Positions 38,039-45,562 of a DNA stretch of 53,510 bases are shown piece by piece. Where the stretch lies: positions 1 to 53,510 of the forward strand of contig JBKDKA010000112.1 of the NCBI GenBank assembly GCA_046345315.1, given 5' to 3'. Numbering within the stretch: position 1 is the first letter of the stretch; the number at the start of each line of letters is the position of its first letter. The notes beneath the pieces were generated by a model, which did not search any database, was not told the DNA's origin, and saw only the letters and a program-made list of their open reading frames with translations. Origin of the DNA: F1-80-MAGs062 sp046345315 (GTDB lineage Bacteria > Planctomycetota > Planctomycetia > Planctomycetales > Planctomycetaceae). Both the position numbers and the translations under genes were made by a program.

Positions 38039-39063
38039 CGTGCCGGAACCTCCTCGCCGTTCCCCGCAGCTGCCGGAGCTTCGGCAGGTTTCGAGTTCGA
38101 CGGATCACCGGACGGATGAATTCCTCCAGCCCGTCCGCCGTCTATGGCACTCCTCTCTGAATCGGGTTCCGCTCTCTCCGGAACTCGGTTGTCAGACTTG
38201 CTGCCGCCATGAAACGTCCTGATCTTTCCACTTCCCTGAAGCAGCATTGGTCCGAAAAATGTCATGAGCAGAAAACCACCACTGAGCAGCGACATCTGAG
38301 CCACCGCTTTTCCGCTCTGATGCCGACTGACTGCCAGATGGATGAGCAGACTGACCATGGCGAGCCAGACGACCATCGTTGTGATGATCGTTGGATCCGT
38401 CCATTTGATTTCCCCCTGACCGGTCGTGTCCGCGGACCAGGCGAAAAGAATGAATCCGGTAATCAGGCCGATGGTCAGGAATGGCACAGACGCGATCACC
38501 ATCCAGCGATTGACGGACGTGAGCTGTTCCAGGCTCGGAAGCTGCAGCCGTCGCAGCCAGGTTGAACGACTTCGAAGTTTCTGGTAGTGGAGCAGGTACA
38601 TCAGCGCCGAGATCGTGACGCCGAAAACCGCCGCCATTCCAAATACCAGAGATGCTGCATGAAGCATGCCCCATCTTCTTGCCGAAAGTTGCTGAAGGTT
38701 TGCCGCCGAATCATCGCGAACAAAGACGGCCACGGTTACCAGCAGCAGCAGTGTGGGCACCATGAAAAGTCCATGACCGAATTCGCTGTGCGCGATCAGC
38801 AGGACCAGATAGAGAACTGCTCCCATCCAGGCCAGAACGAGCAGCCAGTCCTGTCCGCTCGTCATGAGCGGATTTCCGCCGAGCTCGCGACTGCGTGTGA
38901 GCAGATAAGCGGTGTGCGCAATCACACCCGCAGCGGTCATTCCTCGCACAGTCCAGCGACTGAGAATCGTCCGCTGTCGAAGAACCTGGTAAAGTTCCAC
39001 AAGAAACGCCACCAGGTAACTGAAGAAAAAACAGGAAATCTGCACCTTCGACAGAAAATCCAC
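38035..39063 (-). CDS. HemX/CcsA-like cytochrome c assembly family membrane protein
   Basis: 342 residues with about eight membrane helices, from ISCFFFSYLVAFLVELYQVL to MSLLSGGFLLMTFFGPMLL, then a cytosolic or periplasmic tail rich in Pro, Ala, Gly and Glu (about 290-342). The pattern fits the CcsA/CcmC/HemX superfamily: GMLHAASLVFGMAAVFGVTISALMYLLHYQKLRS and the helix pair after RWMVIASVPFLTIGLITGFILFAW. It is coupled by a 4-bp overlap to hemA, which favours a HemX-like role in haem supply, handling or control of HemA level over classical cytochrome c assembly. This assignment rests on context and topology. Confidence 0.82.
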   Translation of the reverse strand: MDFLSKVQISCFFFSYLVAFLVELYQVLRQRTILSRWTVRGMTAAGVIAHTAYLLTRSRELGGNPLMTSGQDWLLVLAWMGAVLYLVLLIAHSEFGHGLFMVPTLLLLVTVAVFVRDDSAANLQQLSARRWGMLHAASLVFGMAAVFGVTISALMYLLHYQKLRSRSTWLRRLQLPSLEQLTSVNRWMVIASVPFLTIGLITGFILFAWSADTTGQGEIKWTDPTIITTMVVWLAMVSLLIHLAVSRHQSGKAVAQMSLLSGGFLLMTFFGPMLLQGSGKIRTFHGGSKSDNRVPERAEPDSERSAIDGGRAGGIHPSGDPSNSKPAEAPAAAGNGEEVPAR

Positions 39064-39377
39064 CCTCTGATCCCTCCGGCTTTCTGCCCAACACCCGGAA
39101 CACGATCAGCAGTCCGGCGACTAAAAGGGCCATTCACTCCAGGGCTGTCACTTGATCTCACCCTCCCGGATTCTAGCGGGATTCCTCGTTTGTCCCAGAG
39201 CAATCCCGTTATCCAGCAGGACAGCATCAGGTTCTGTCCTGGTCTGTGGCGACGTGAGGGCCAAGCCTGAAAAGGGCCGGAGGGCGAAGCTCCTGCTGAG
39301 CCGCTTCCACAAAATCCGGGTGCTTACGTACTCCGGCTGATGCAAACCTGGCGCTGTCCAGCAACGACATGTCCCGA
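39064..39377. other. Intergenic region with a partial MITE-like copy
   Basis: No gene is supported. On the minus strand a hydrophobic frame from 39133 (MALLVAGLLIVFRVLG) runs into the next gene in another frame and is judged spurious. A partial mobile-element copy occupies 39279-39362. Confidence 0.45.
39279..39362. repeat. Partial copy of the MITE-like element
   Basis: 39279-39307 matches the inner left repeat of 16439-16463 and continues the match to GCCGCTTC. 39348-39362 (CTGGCGCTGTCCAGC) matches the outer right end of the 16.3-kb element around 16569-16580. The middle part is much shorter than in the full copy, so this is a deletion derivative. Confidence 0.65.
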
Positions 39378-39968
39378 TTACTCGAACCTCACTCCATCCG
39401 CACGAAGCTCAAAGTTCAGTTCTCGCGTTTCCGCGTTAACATCCGCCGTGAGTTTCGAGCGACGGCCGTAGCGCGGAAGAACTCGGAGAAGATCGGCCGC
39501 TCGCTTCGAACTCACTTTCGTCGCTTCGGATGGACCATTGTCACTGGGTGAGTCTTCGTCACTGTCTCCACTGTTGGTTCTCTGGTAGACCCGAACGATC
39601 TTCCTGCCTGGAACGACTCCTTCGACTTCACTGTTAAACTGCATCCGATAACGCCCGTCTTCGTCTGTGTTTCCAGACGACCACGTGCCGTCATCGGATT
39701 CAAAGATGACGGTGACAGATGATATCGGTTTTCCGTCCAGAGTGACTCGCCCGCTGACGGGAACCAGTTTCAGTGCGGAGTAATCCGTCATGCCCGCCGA
39801 CGTTCCGCACCCGGCAAACAGTAGCAGCAGCGACATGTGCAGAATCGCCACACCAGACGCATACAGCCTGCTCCGGATCACAACCGCCGAGGTGTCGTTT
39901 TCGTAAGCTTTCAGGCTCTCTTGATTCACGAGGTGATTCTGCTGCTGCTTTTCGCGTTGGTTTCTCAT
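39378..39968 (-). CDS. Lipoprotein with carboxypeptidase-regulatory-like (transthyretin-like) domain
   Basis: 196 residues. The start has AGGAG eight bases upstream. A hydrophobic stretch, ASGVAILHMSLLLLFAGCG, ends in a lipobox (LFAGC) with Cys at about 54, preceded by a long charged N-terminal region. The domain PVSGRVTLDGKPISSVTVIFESDDGTWSSGNTDEDGRYRMQFNSEVEGVVPGRKIVRVY is the small beta-sandwich that typically accompanies DUF1559 proteins in planctomycetes. It follows the DUF1559 gene by 33 bp on the same strand, and the pair is a recurrent planctomycete cassette. Probably anchored outside the cytoplasm; function unknown. Confidence 0.85.
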   Translation of the reverse strand: MRNQREKQQQNHLVNQESLKAYENDTSAVVIRSRLYASGVAILHMSLLLLFAGCGTSAGMTDYSALKLVPVSGRVTLDGKPISSVTVIFESDDGTWSSGNTDEDGRYRMQFNSEVEGVVPGRKIVRVYQRTNSGDSDEDSPSDNGPSEATKVSSKRAADLLRVLPRYGRRSKLTADVNAETRELNFELRADGVRFE

Positions 39969-40001
39969 TGTGAAATCTCCTCAGAGGACCGACAGGGATT
40001 C

Positions 40002-40937
40002 TCAATACTCCGAAACGACTTCGCCCCCGTTTCGACTCGACAGAGCACGCTGAACTGTCAGATCGAGGTTCTCCGAAAGGAACTTCACACTCCCGTCACA
40101 AAAGACCACCTGAGCACCACCTGAGTGATAGCTTCCGTAACCAAGCTCCATCAGAAGTCCGTGAGTCAGAGGAGCCGTCACCCTCGCGTTGATTCTTGCC
40201 AGTCCGGATGCCACGAACTCCGAGAATTCCGTACCGGCATTGCCACCGTCGCAGAGGCAGGGATCGACCTGACGCGACCCGATATTCCAGAAATCCATCG
40301 CCTGTCCGTCTTTGATGAAATCCGGATCAGTCATCGCCTCACAGACGATCAGCGTTGACGAAAGCCCGTCTGTGATGTCACGGAAACGCACGCTGCTGCA
40401 GGCGAAGAAGATTCCGTCCTGCCGAAGGTTTTCCAGAGAGAGAGTGCCGGGAAGCGCGGCGCTCGCATCGTCTGCACTCGAACGTGATCCGGAATTGCCG
40501 CGATAACTCGCAGGAGTTCGAGCCGGAATACCTCCATCGTTGTAGTGTGTTTCGATCGGAAGTGTCGGACATCGAAATATCGATTCGAGCGTTTCACAGG
40601 CCTTTTCGTTGGCCGAACCGTTTGCGTCCCAGTTGCCAACTCCGAACTCCTGAAACCTCAGAGTTCCGTAAAGATTCTGCTGTTCAATCTGCGGAAGAAC
40701 ATGAGCCGACCAGGACGTACCGAGCGTATCCCAGCCCGATGGCAGAGCGTTGTGGGTTTCGTGGTAAAGCTGCAGCCCGAGACCGATCTGTCGAAGATTG
40801 TTGCGGCAGGAGGTTCGGCGAGCACTCTCTCTGGCCTGCTGCACTGCCGGAAGCAGAAGTCCCGTCAGGACGGCGATGATGGCTGTGACAACCATCAGTT
40901 CAATGAGCGTAAACGCTCGGCGCATTGCGAAACGCAT
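40002..40937 (-). CDS. DUF1559 domain-containing prepilin-like protein
   Basis: 311 residues. GAGGAG precedes the ATG by eight bases. The pilin-like N-terminus RRAFTLIELMVVTAIIAVLTGLLLPAVQQARESARRTSCRNNLRQIGLGLQLYHETHNALPSGW is textbook for the family, with the prepilin peptidase site before Phe-Thr-Leu and Glu at +5. The C-terminal H-x9-DG motif is YHSGGAQVVFCDGSVKFLSENLD. It should be an inner-membrane-anchored pseudopilin-like protein. It is followed by the lipoprotein gene on the same strand. It is closer to the family consensus than the DUF1559 protein at 23816. Confidence 0.94.
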   Translation of the reverse strand: MRFAMRRAFTLIELMVVTAIIAVLTGLLLPAVQQARESARRTSCRNNLRQIGLGLQLYHETHNALPSGWDTLGTSWSAHVLPQIEQQNLYGTLRFQEFGVGNWDANGSANEKACETLESIFRCPTLPIETHYNDGGIPARTPASYRGNSGSRSSADDASAALPGTLSLENLRQDGIFFACSSVRFRDITDGLSSTLIVCEAMTDPDFIKDGQAMDFWNIGSRQVDPCLCDGGNAGTEFSEFVASGLARINARVTAPLTHGLLMELGYGSYHSGGAQVVFCDGSVKFLSENLDLTVQRALSSRNGGEVVSEY

Positions 40938-41372
40938 GAGGCAACTCCTCTGGAAACATCGTCAGGGTGTGAATCAGGGTGTCGTTTCCGGGAACCTTGC
41001 CCCGGTTTTCAAATGAACCGCATAAAATAGTGACGAATGCTGAACAATGTGTCAATGATCCTGAGGATCCTCGAACTGCTGTTTCGCCGTCCGGGAATCA
41101 AAGGCTCGGGGGCCTTCGAGAAAGTCGCGATCAGGCACGCAGCTTTTCCCGCTCATGAGGATTTCGGCGAGAGATTTCCGGAAACCGGGTTCTGCTGGTC
41201 TGCAGATCAGTTAAAACACGCGTCAGAGAACGCCCCCACCGAGGAGATTATCAGGCGCGGGAGGTTCTCAGAGACGCTGAGACTCACCATCAAAAAAGGA
41301 TTCGATGTTGTTCATCTCAGACTGTCTCCTTCAATTTTTCTGCGTTCAGGTCCTTTGACAAGGTGCTCAGAG
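40938..41372. other. Divergent intergenic region before mdh
   Basis: Carries the promoters of the DUF1559 operon and mdh, neither assigned. The mdh frame is open upstream to 41037 (112 extra codons), but those residues resemble nothing in malate dehydrogenases, so the stretch is taken as untranslated leader or spacer. Confidence 0.45.
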
Positions 41373-42362
41373 ATGAAACCCCCGATTCGAGTTGCTGTGA
41401 CCGGTGCTGCCGGACAAATTGGATATTCGCTGATCTTCCGCATTGCATCCGGTGAAGTGTTCGGTCCTGACCAGCCGGTAATTCTGCATCTGGTTGAGGT
41501 GCCTCCTGTGATGAAGGCGCTGGACGGGGTTCACATGGAACTGGATGACTGCGCTTTTCCAACGCTGGCAGGCGTCGTCAAGGCTGACAGCGATCACATG
41601 GAAGACGGCTTCCGTGACTGCAACTGGGTGCTTTGCGTCGGAAGTATTCCCCGAAAGGCCGGGATGGAACGCGGTGACCTGATCCGAATTAACGGACCGA
41701 TTTTCACCAGCACAGGGCGAGCAATCGCTGCTGCGTCTGCGAAGGATGTCCGAATTCTGGTGGTGGGAAATCCCTGCAACACGAACTGCCTGATTGCGAT
41801 GCACAGTGCGCCATCGATTCCGAAGGATCGCTGGTTTGCGATGACCATGCTCGACCAGAATCGAGCCATTTCGCAGCTGGCAGCTAAGGCTGGCACACCA
41901 ATCGCAGCTGTGAGCAATGTCGGAATCTGGGGGAATCACTCGGCGACACAGTACCCGGATTTCTACCACGCAAAAATCAACGGAAAGCCGGCCACTGAAG
42001 TGATCACGGATCATGCGTGGCTGAAAGGCGACTTCATTTCCACCGTTCAGAAGCGTGGAGCTGCCGTGATTGCGGCTCGCGGGGCTTCCAGTGCAGCCTC
42101 TGCGGCCAACGCCGTGCTTGATACGGTCAAAGGTGTGATTCGGCCAACTCCAGCCGGCACATGCTTCAGTGCGGCCGTCTGCAGTGATGGCAGCTACGGC
42201 GTCGAAGCCGGCCTGATCAGTGGTTTTCCGCTTGTCAGTGACGGGAAAACCTGGTCCATCGTCAAGGGCCAGACTCACACCGAGTTCGCTCAGCAGCTGA
42301 TTGACGTCACCGTCAATGAACTGAAGACAGAACGCGACACCGTGAAGGATCTCCTGCCCTGA
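41373..42362 (+). CDS. mdh: Malate dehydrogenase
   Basis: 329 residues from the ATG at 41373, the usual length of the 325-330-residue (Thermus/cytosolic-like) group. It interconverts malate and oxaloacetate with NAD in the TCA cycle. Seen are the dinucleotide site VAVTGAAGQIGYSLIFRIASGEVFG, LVEVPPVMKALDGVHMELDDCAFP with the cofactor-selecting acidic residue (Glu) at the end of strand 2, RKAGMERGDLIRING (substrate Arg pair), VGNPCNTNCLIA, LDQNRAISQLA, and the catalytic His in VGIWGNHSATQYPDF. A hairpin follows the stop at 42428-42470. Confidence 0.96.
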   Translation: MKPPIRVAVTGAAGQIGYSLIFRIASGEVFGPDQPVILHLVEVPPVMKALDGVHMELDDCAFPTLAGVVKADSDHMEDGFRDCNWVLCVGSIPRKAGMERGDLIRINGPIFTSTGRAIAAASAKDVRILVVGNPCNTNCLIAMHSAPSIPKDRWFAMTMLDQNRAISQLAAKAGTPIAAVSNVGIWGNHSATQYPDFYHAKINGKPATEVITDHAWLKGDFISTVQKRGAAVIAARGASSAASAANAVLDTVKGVIRPTPAGTCFSAAVCSDGSYGVEAGLISGFPLVSDGKTWSIVKGQTHTEFAQQLIDVTVNELKTERDTVKDLLP

Positions 42363-42427
42363 CCGGCACGAACTGCCACCAGGCAGTTTTCGCAGAAGAG
42401 CACCCTGTGACAGGATCGAGAAACACA

Positions 42428-42470
42428 CGGAAAGTGACTTGCATTACGCATTTTCGCAAGTTACTTTCCG
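42428..42470 (+). terminator. Hairpin after mdh, possible terminator
   Basis: Arms 42428-42442 and 42456-42470 (CGGAAAGTGACTTGC and near complement) pair over 15 positions with one G-T pair, around a 13-nt loop. No T-run follows, so it may be a stability or Rho-assisted element. Confidence 0.5.
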
Positions 42471-42555
42471 GTTCCCGACGATACAACGCTCGCTTGATGT
42501 GAACATTTTCCGGTCAGAAGTGTCATCTCATCAGCTGTGATTGTTGCGTCACATT

Positions 42556-42627
42556 CCTCTGTAGCTCAGTTGGTAGAGCAGGCGGCTGTTAACCGCCGGG
42601 TCGTAGGTTCGAGTCCTACCGGAGGAG
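42556..42627 (+). tRNA. tRNA-Asn (anticodon GTT)
   Basis: A complete 72-nt cloverleaf. Acceptor TCCTCTG pairs with CGGAGGA (one T-G pair). The D arm is GCTCAGTTGGTAGAGC. The anticodon stem GGCGG/CCGCC encloses CTGTTAA with anticodon GTT. The T arm is GTAGG-TTCGAGT-CCTAC and the discriminator base is G. CCA is not encoded. An intrinsic terminator follows at 42674. Confidence 0.98.
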
Positions 42628-43055
42628 CTTTTTGAATTCAGCGGACTTCCGCTGACAATCCAGTTAACCAAAAACGCCGAGAGTCTCCCTCTCGGCGTTT
42701 TTTCGTTTTCCCCAGTATTCCGTGCGGATTGCGACCTCCCACGCCGGTTGCGAGATGCCTCTGTTTCGCCGCCGTCCCTTCCGGGGTGCGGAAGGTACCC
42801 GTTTGGCGGGTGTGATTTCGGTCAAAACTCTCTGACTCTCGCCCTGGACCGGGTCGTGGAGTTAACACACGAGTCCCTTTCGGGGTGTTGGTTTTCAGTT
42901 CGCCCTGACACTGCATGGCAGCGATGAGACGAATGCTTGTCAGGGATACAAGGACGACAACGTGACGGGTCGCTTCTGGATGAAACGTTAATCGCAGTCT
43001 GCATGGCGTAACCAGCGTGAAGGAGTGAATCGAAGACCGGGCATCTGCAACAGAA
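42628..43055. other. Intergenic region after tRNA-Asn
   Basis: Contains the tRNA terminator. Between 42705 and 43055 no functional gene is recognised. If the transposase remnant at 43056 was once complete, its N-terminal part would have lain here, but no match to the HUH/Y1 motifs is visible. Confidence 0.4.
42674..42703 (+). terminator. Intrinsic terminator of tRNA-Asn
   Basis: A perfect 10-bp stem, ACGCCGAGAG (42674-42683) with CTCTCGGCGT (42689-42698), around loop TCTCC, followed by a run of six T (42698-42703). Confidence 0.92.
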
Positions 43056-43445
43056 GTGTCAACTGCGGATGCTCAGGGTCTTCGCATAGAGCACGGGGAG
43101 AAAGCCGGCTGGTTGGCTCCGATTGCATTAGCGCCGTCGCGACAGAATGGTCGGGACAAGCCGACAGCAAGCCGAGCCCGCAACAAAGGCTGTCTATCGA
43201 TGACATTTCAGCAGTATCTGAAACTGCTGGATTGGACTGGCCGTCAGATAAGGAACGACAAAGTGGGAGCGATCCCTGCAGACTGTGCTCCTGTTCTTGA
43301 GCGTCCTGACTGCAGCGCCAAGACCTGGGTGGATCTCGTCAGGAACTTCCGGAAACGTTTCCGCCAGGAAGCCGGGTTGCCGGCGACACGTCAATCCTTT
43401 CGGGCAACGCTCCGCGAAAAGCGGTCTTCGCTCGCCACAGTCTGA
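43056..43445 (+). pseudogene. C-terminal remnant of a REP-associated (RAYT/IS200-like) transposase
   Basis: The open frame of 129 codons ends in AGWLAPIALAP, CLSMTFQQYLKLLDWTGRQIRNDKVGAIPADCAPVLERPDCSAKTWVDLVRNFRKRFRQEAG. This matches the C-terminal tail I know from planctomycete RAYT-like transposases (…YLELLDWTGRQ…GAIPADLAPILERL…W…). The catalytic N-terminal part with its HUH histidines and Tyr is absent, so the gene is dead. RAYT proteins are linked to REP palindromes, several of which occur in this window. The leading residues up to about 43080 may not belong to the original protein. Confidence 0.7.
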
Positions 43446-43838
43446 GATTCACAAATGTCGATGTAACTCACCGGTGGTGAGCGGTTTATAATGCAGGGGT
43501 GGATGGCACTGTGTTTACTTCTGTGTTTACTTGTTCGCACTGAGCTCCCCATTCCGGGCACACACCTCCGCTGCCCCGATACTCCAGAGAAATCATGACG
43601 GACTTCGATGCGACGTCCAGTTGGTCTGCTCCCCAAAAGCTGGATTCGCCACGTCCCAATTCTTGTCCAAACCCAAAAGTAACCCATAATGCGACTTCAA
43701 TGAATCCATGCTCAAACCACCTTTCTGAGCACGATTCTCGCCACGGAAAATCTCCAGTCAATTCAAAACTCTGCCACTAAACTTCCCGAAGAACCGCATT
43801 TCAATTGCCCTCAGGCTCATCTCAAAGAAGGTTTCTCT
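43446..43838. other. Region downstream of the channel operon
   Basis: No supported gene. A minus-strand frame at 43486-43761 has no family resemblance and no ribosome site. No clear terminator for the operon ending at 43839 is visible. Confidence 0.4.
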
Positions 43839-44729
43839 CTACTGCACGAAGGATTCTCGTTGCTGATCCGAAAGGAACAGGGTGTTCTGATCTCGATCGA
43901 ATATAATCACCTCGTATTGAAGCCCAAGTTCAATCAAAGTGTCCTTTACAGTCAAAAAATGGCTAAATGAATCACGGGACACAAACAGCTTGGCAAAGTG
44001 CTTCGAGTTGTTCACTTTTTGAAACCGAGTTTTCAATTGGTCATCTGTCGCAAACACAGCAATGCCTGCACCGGGACGAGGCTCCAGGGTAGTCACACCT
44101 CCAGTGTCCTCAATCATGCAGTCCACATCATCCAGTTGACCCAATTCATTAGTCGCACAAAACAATCGACCGGTATGTAGAATATACGCAACACTTTGCT
44201 TGTCTGTACGACGTACTTGAGGGATTCTCGCAGTTCTGGAGGATACCACTATGCTATGTTGTAAGTCCTGCTGAAGTGTTTTGTTTTCCTTTTCAAGATT
44301 TTCAAGCTGTTGCTTCCTCATCCGCATTTCTGCCGCCACCTGGATCGCCTGAACCTCGGCCTCTGTGACGCTTTTCAGAGCTTCAGCACTGTCCTTCAGA
44401 ATGCGAGCTCTGTTGAGCGTTGTATTTCGAATATCTGCTGCGAGCTTTACAGATTCCTCGCTAGAAAATCGATCAACAAGTTCGCGCTGCTGAGACAGTT
44501 GAAGTGAAAGTATTTGTCGTCGCTGCTGTGCCTCACGGATTTCCTGCATTTGCGTATCGACGAACGCTGTGATCTCATCCTGTGATTCTGATTGGGAACC
44601 TTGCGGCCGACTTCGGCTCACCAGAATCGCAACCAGAATAGAGATAAAGATAACTGCACCGAAAGTGTTACATATCGTGTCGAGCAGCAGCTCCAGGCTG
44701 TCCGACGGAGCGAATGGCCGTCGTTTCAT
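43839..44729 (-). CDS. ExbD/MotB-like single-pass protein with coiled coil, paralogue B
   Basis: 296 residues. A short basic N-terminus (MKRRPF) precedes a single membrane helix with an acid at its cytoplasmic end: SLELLLDTICNTFGAVIFISILVAILVS, Asp17. This is the layout of ExbD, TolR and MotB, where the membrane Asp carries protons. Residues about 45-175 are a long coiled coil (QRRQILSLQLSQQRELVDRF, MRMRKQQLENLEKENKTLQQDLQHS). The C-terminal 110 residues form an alpha/beta domain (SRDSFSHFLTVKDTLIELGLQYEVIIFDRDQ) resembling the ExbD periplasmic fold. No OmpA-type peptidoglycan domain is visible. The ATG overlaps the previous gene's stop by 4 bp. Last gene of the operon. Confidence 0.8.
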   Translation of the reverse strand: MKRRPFAPSDSLELLLDTICNTFGAVIFISILVAILVSRSRPQGSQSESQDEITAFVDTQMQEIREAQQRRQILSLQLSQQRELVDRFSSEESVKLAADIRNTTLNRARILKDSAEALKSVTEAEVQAIQVAAEMRMRKQQLENLEKENKTLQQDLQHSIVVSSRTARIPQVRRTDKQSVAYILHTGRLFCATNELGQLDDVDCMIEDTGGVTTLEPRPGAGIAVFATDDQLKTRFQKVNNSKHFAKLFVSRDSFSHFLTVKDTLIELGLQYEVIIFDRDQNTLFLSDQQRESFVQ

Positions 44730-45538
44730 ATTCCCGCAGCTCCTAATGCTGAGTCAATTGCCTGGACATCCTGCGGAATCAGGTCAAATCCAAACGGTAT
44801 CGACTGACCTTTTAATTCTTCTGTGAGCCGGTCAAAGACGTCTGCTGCGTCCGGCTTCAACAGAAGCATGAATACATCCCCCGACTGGCGCTGGGAGGTC
44901 ATCCATTTCCCCAGAGTTTCCGTGTTCGGGAATTTCTGAGGAGGTCCTCGTTCACCGATTAAGGCGGCTTCAATACGCGTCTCCGCAGAGAGTTCGACGA
45001 GCCAGCATCTGTCTGTAGAACCCGAGTGTGCATTATAGATCACCCGCTGCCCACTCCGGAGTTGTTCGATTTTCTCTTTCAGTATCCTGTTCTGCTCTGT
45101 CATATCTTTGATCTGCTGCACCTCAGCGGATTGATTCCGTGCTGCCTGCAGAATCTTTGTAAGTCCTGCATTCGCTGCAGATTTCTTTTGGTTCAGACGC
45201 TGCAGTGTAACCTCTGCATTCGTCTGATCCTGCACCAGAGTGTTTCGTGATTCGGTCAGTACAACGGTATCCAGAATGGCACCGGAATTCAGGATTGACT
45301 GGTAATCTGCCACCTGTTTTTCCAGTACAGAAATGTCGGTCAGCAGTTTTTGGGAATCGCTTTTCAGCGTTTTCATCGTGTTGAGAACGACAGAGTCAGG
45401 TACTGACCCGACAACAGTAGTTATTTGCAAAGACATTATCAGCGTCAACAGCAACATAATACCCATGACGCAGGTAATAATATCCTGAAACGTAAACAGG
45501 GAAAACGTTAGTTCTGTCCGGCGGCGTCTTCTTGACAT
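44726..45538 (-). CDS. ExbD/MotB-like single-pass protein with coiled coil, paralogue A
   Basis: 270 residues built like its downstream neighbour. A very basic start (MSRRRRRTE) is followed by the membrane helix FTFQDIITCVMGIMLLLTLIMSLQ with Asp19 in the position of the proton-carrying Asp of ExbD/TolR/MotB. A coiled coil at about 50-160 (LKSDSQKLLTDISVLEKQVADYQ, EQNRILKEKIEQLR) leads to a C-terminal alpha/beta domain with GDVFMLLLKPDAADVFDRLTEELKGQSIPFGFDLI, close in pattern to the ExbD periplasmic domain. It lies 24 bp after the vWA gene and overlaps the next gene by 4 bp. The ExbB-type partner is encoded two genes upstream. Confidence 0.82.
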   Translation of the reverse strand: MSRRRRRTELTFSLFTFQDIITCVMGIMLLLTLIMSLQITTVVGSVPDSVVLNTMKTLKSDSQKLLTDISVLEKQVADYQSILNSGAILDTVVLTESRNTLVQDQTNAEVTLQRLNQKKSAANAGLTKILQAARNQSAEVQQIKDMTEQNRILKEKIEQLRSGQRVIYNAHSGSTDRCWLVELSAETRIEAALIGERGPPQKFPNTETLGKWMTSQRQSGDVFMLLLKPDAADVFDRLTEELKGQSIPFGFDLIPQDVQAIDSALGAAGI

Positions 45539-45562
45539 GAGACTTGAGGTCCTCTGGCTGCC

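Noticed and set aside
38711..39133. Hydrophobic minus-strand frame starting MALLVAGLLIVFRVLG
   Set aside because: Only the first 24 codons lie outside the ccsA/hemX-like gene; the rest is its out-of-frame shadow.
41037..41372. 112-codon N-terminal extension of malate dehydrogenase
   Set aside because: No resemblance to any mdh extension. The family N-terminus begins at MKPPIRVAVTGAAG, and the extension is compositionally random.
42638..42916. 92-codon minus-strand frame after tRNA-Asn
   Set aside because: It runs through the terminator hairpin of the tRNA, has unusual Arg/Gly/Thr composition and no family resemblance.
43486..43761. 91-codon minus-strand frame (MTGDFPWRESCSERWFEHG)
   Set aside because: No ribosome site and no recognised domain. 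It might be a fragment of a repeated element, but nothing supports a gene.
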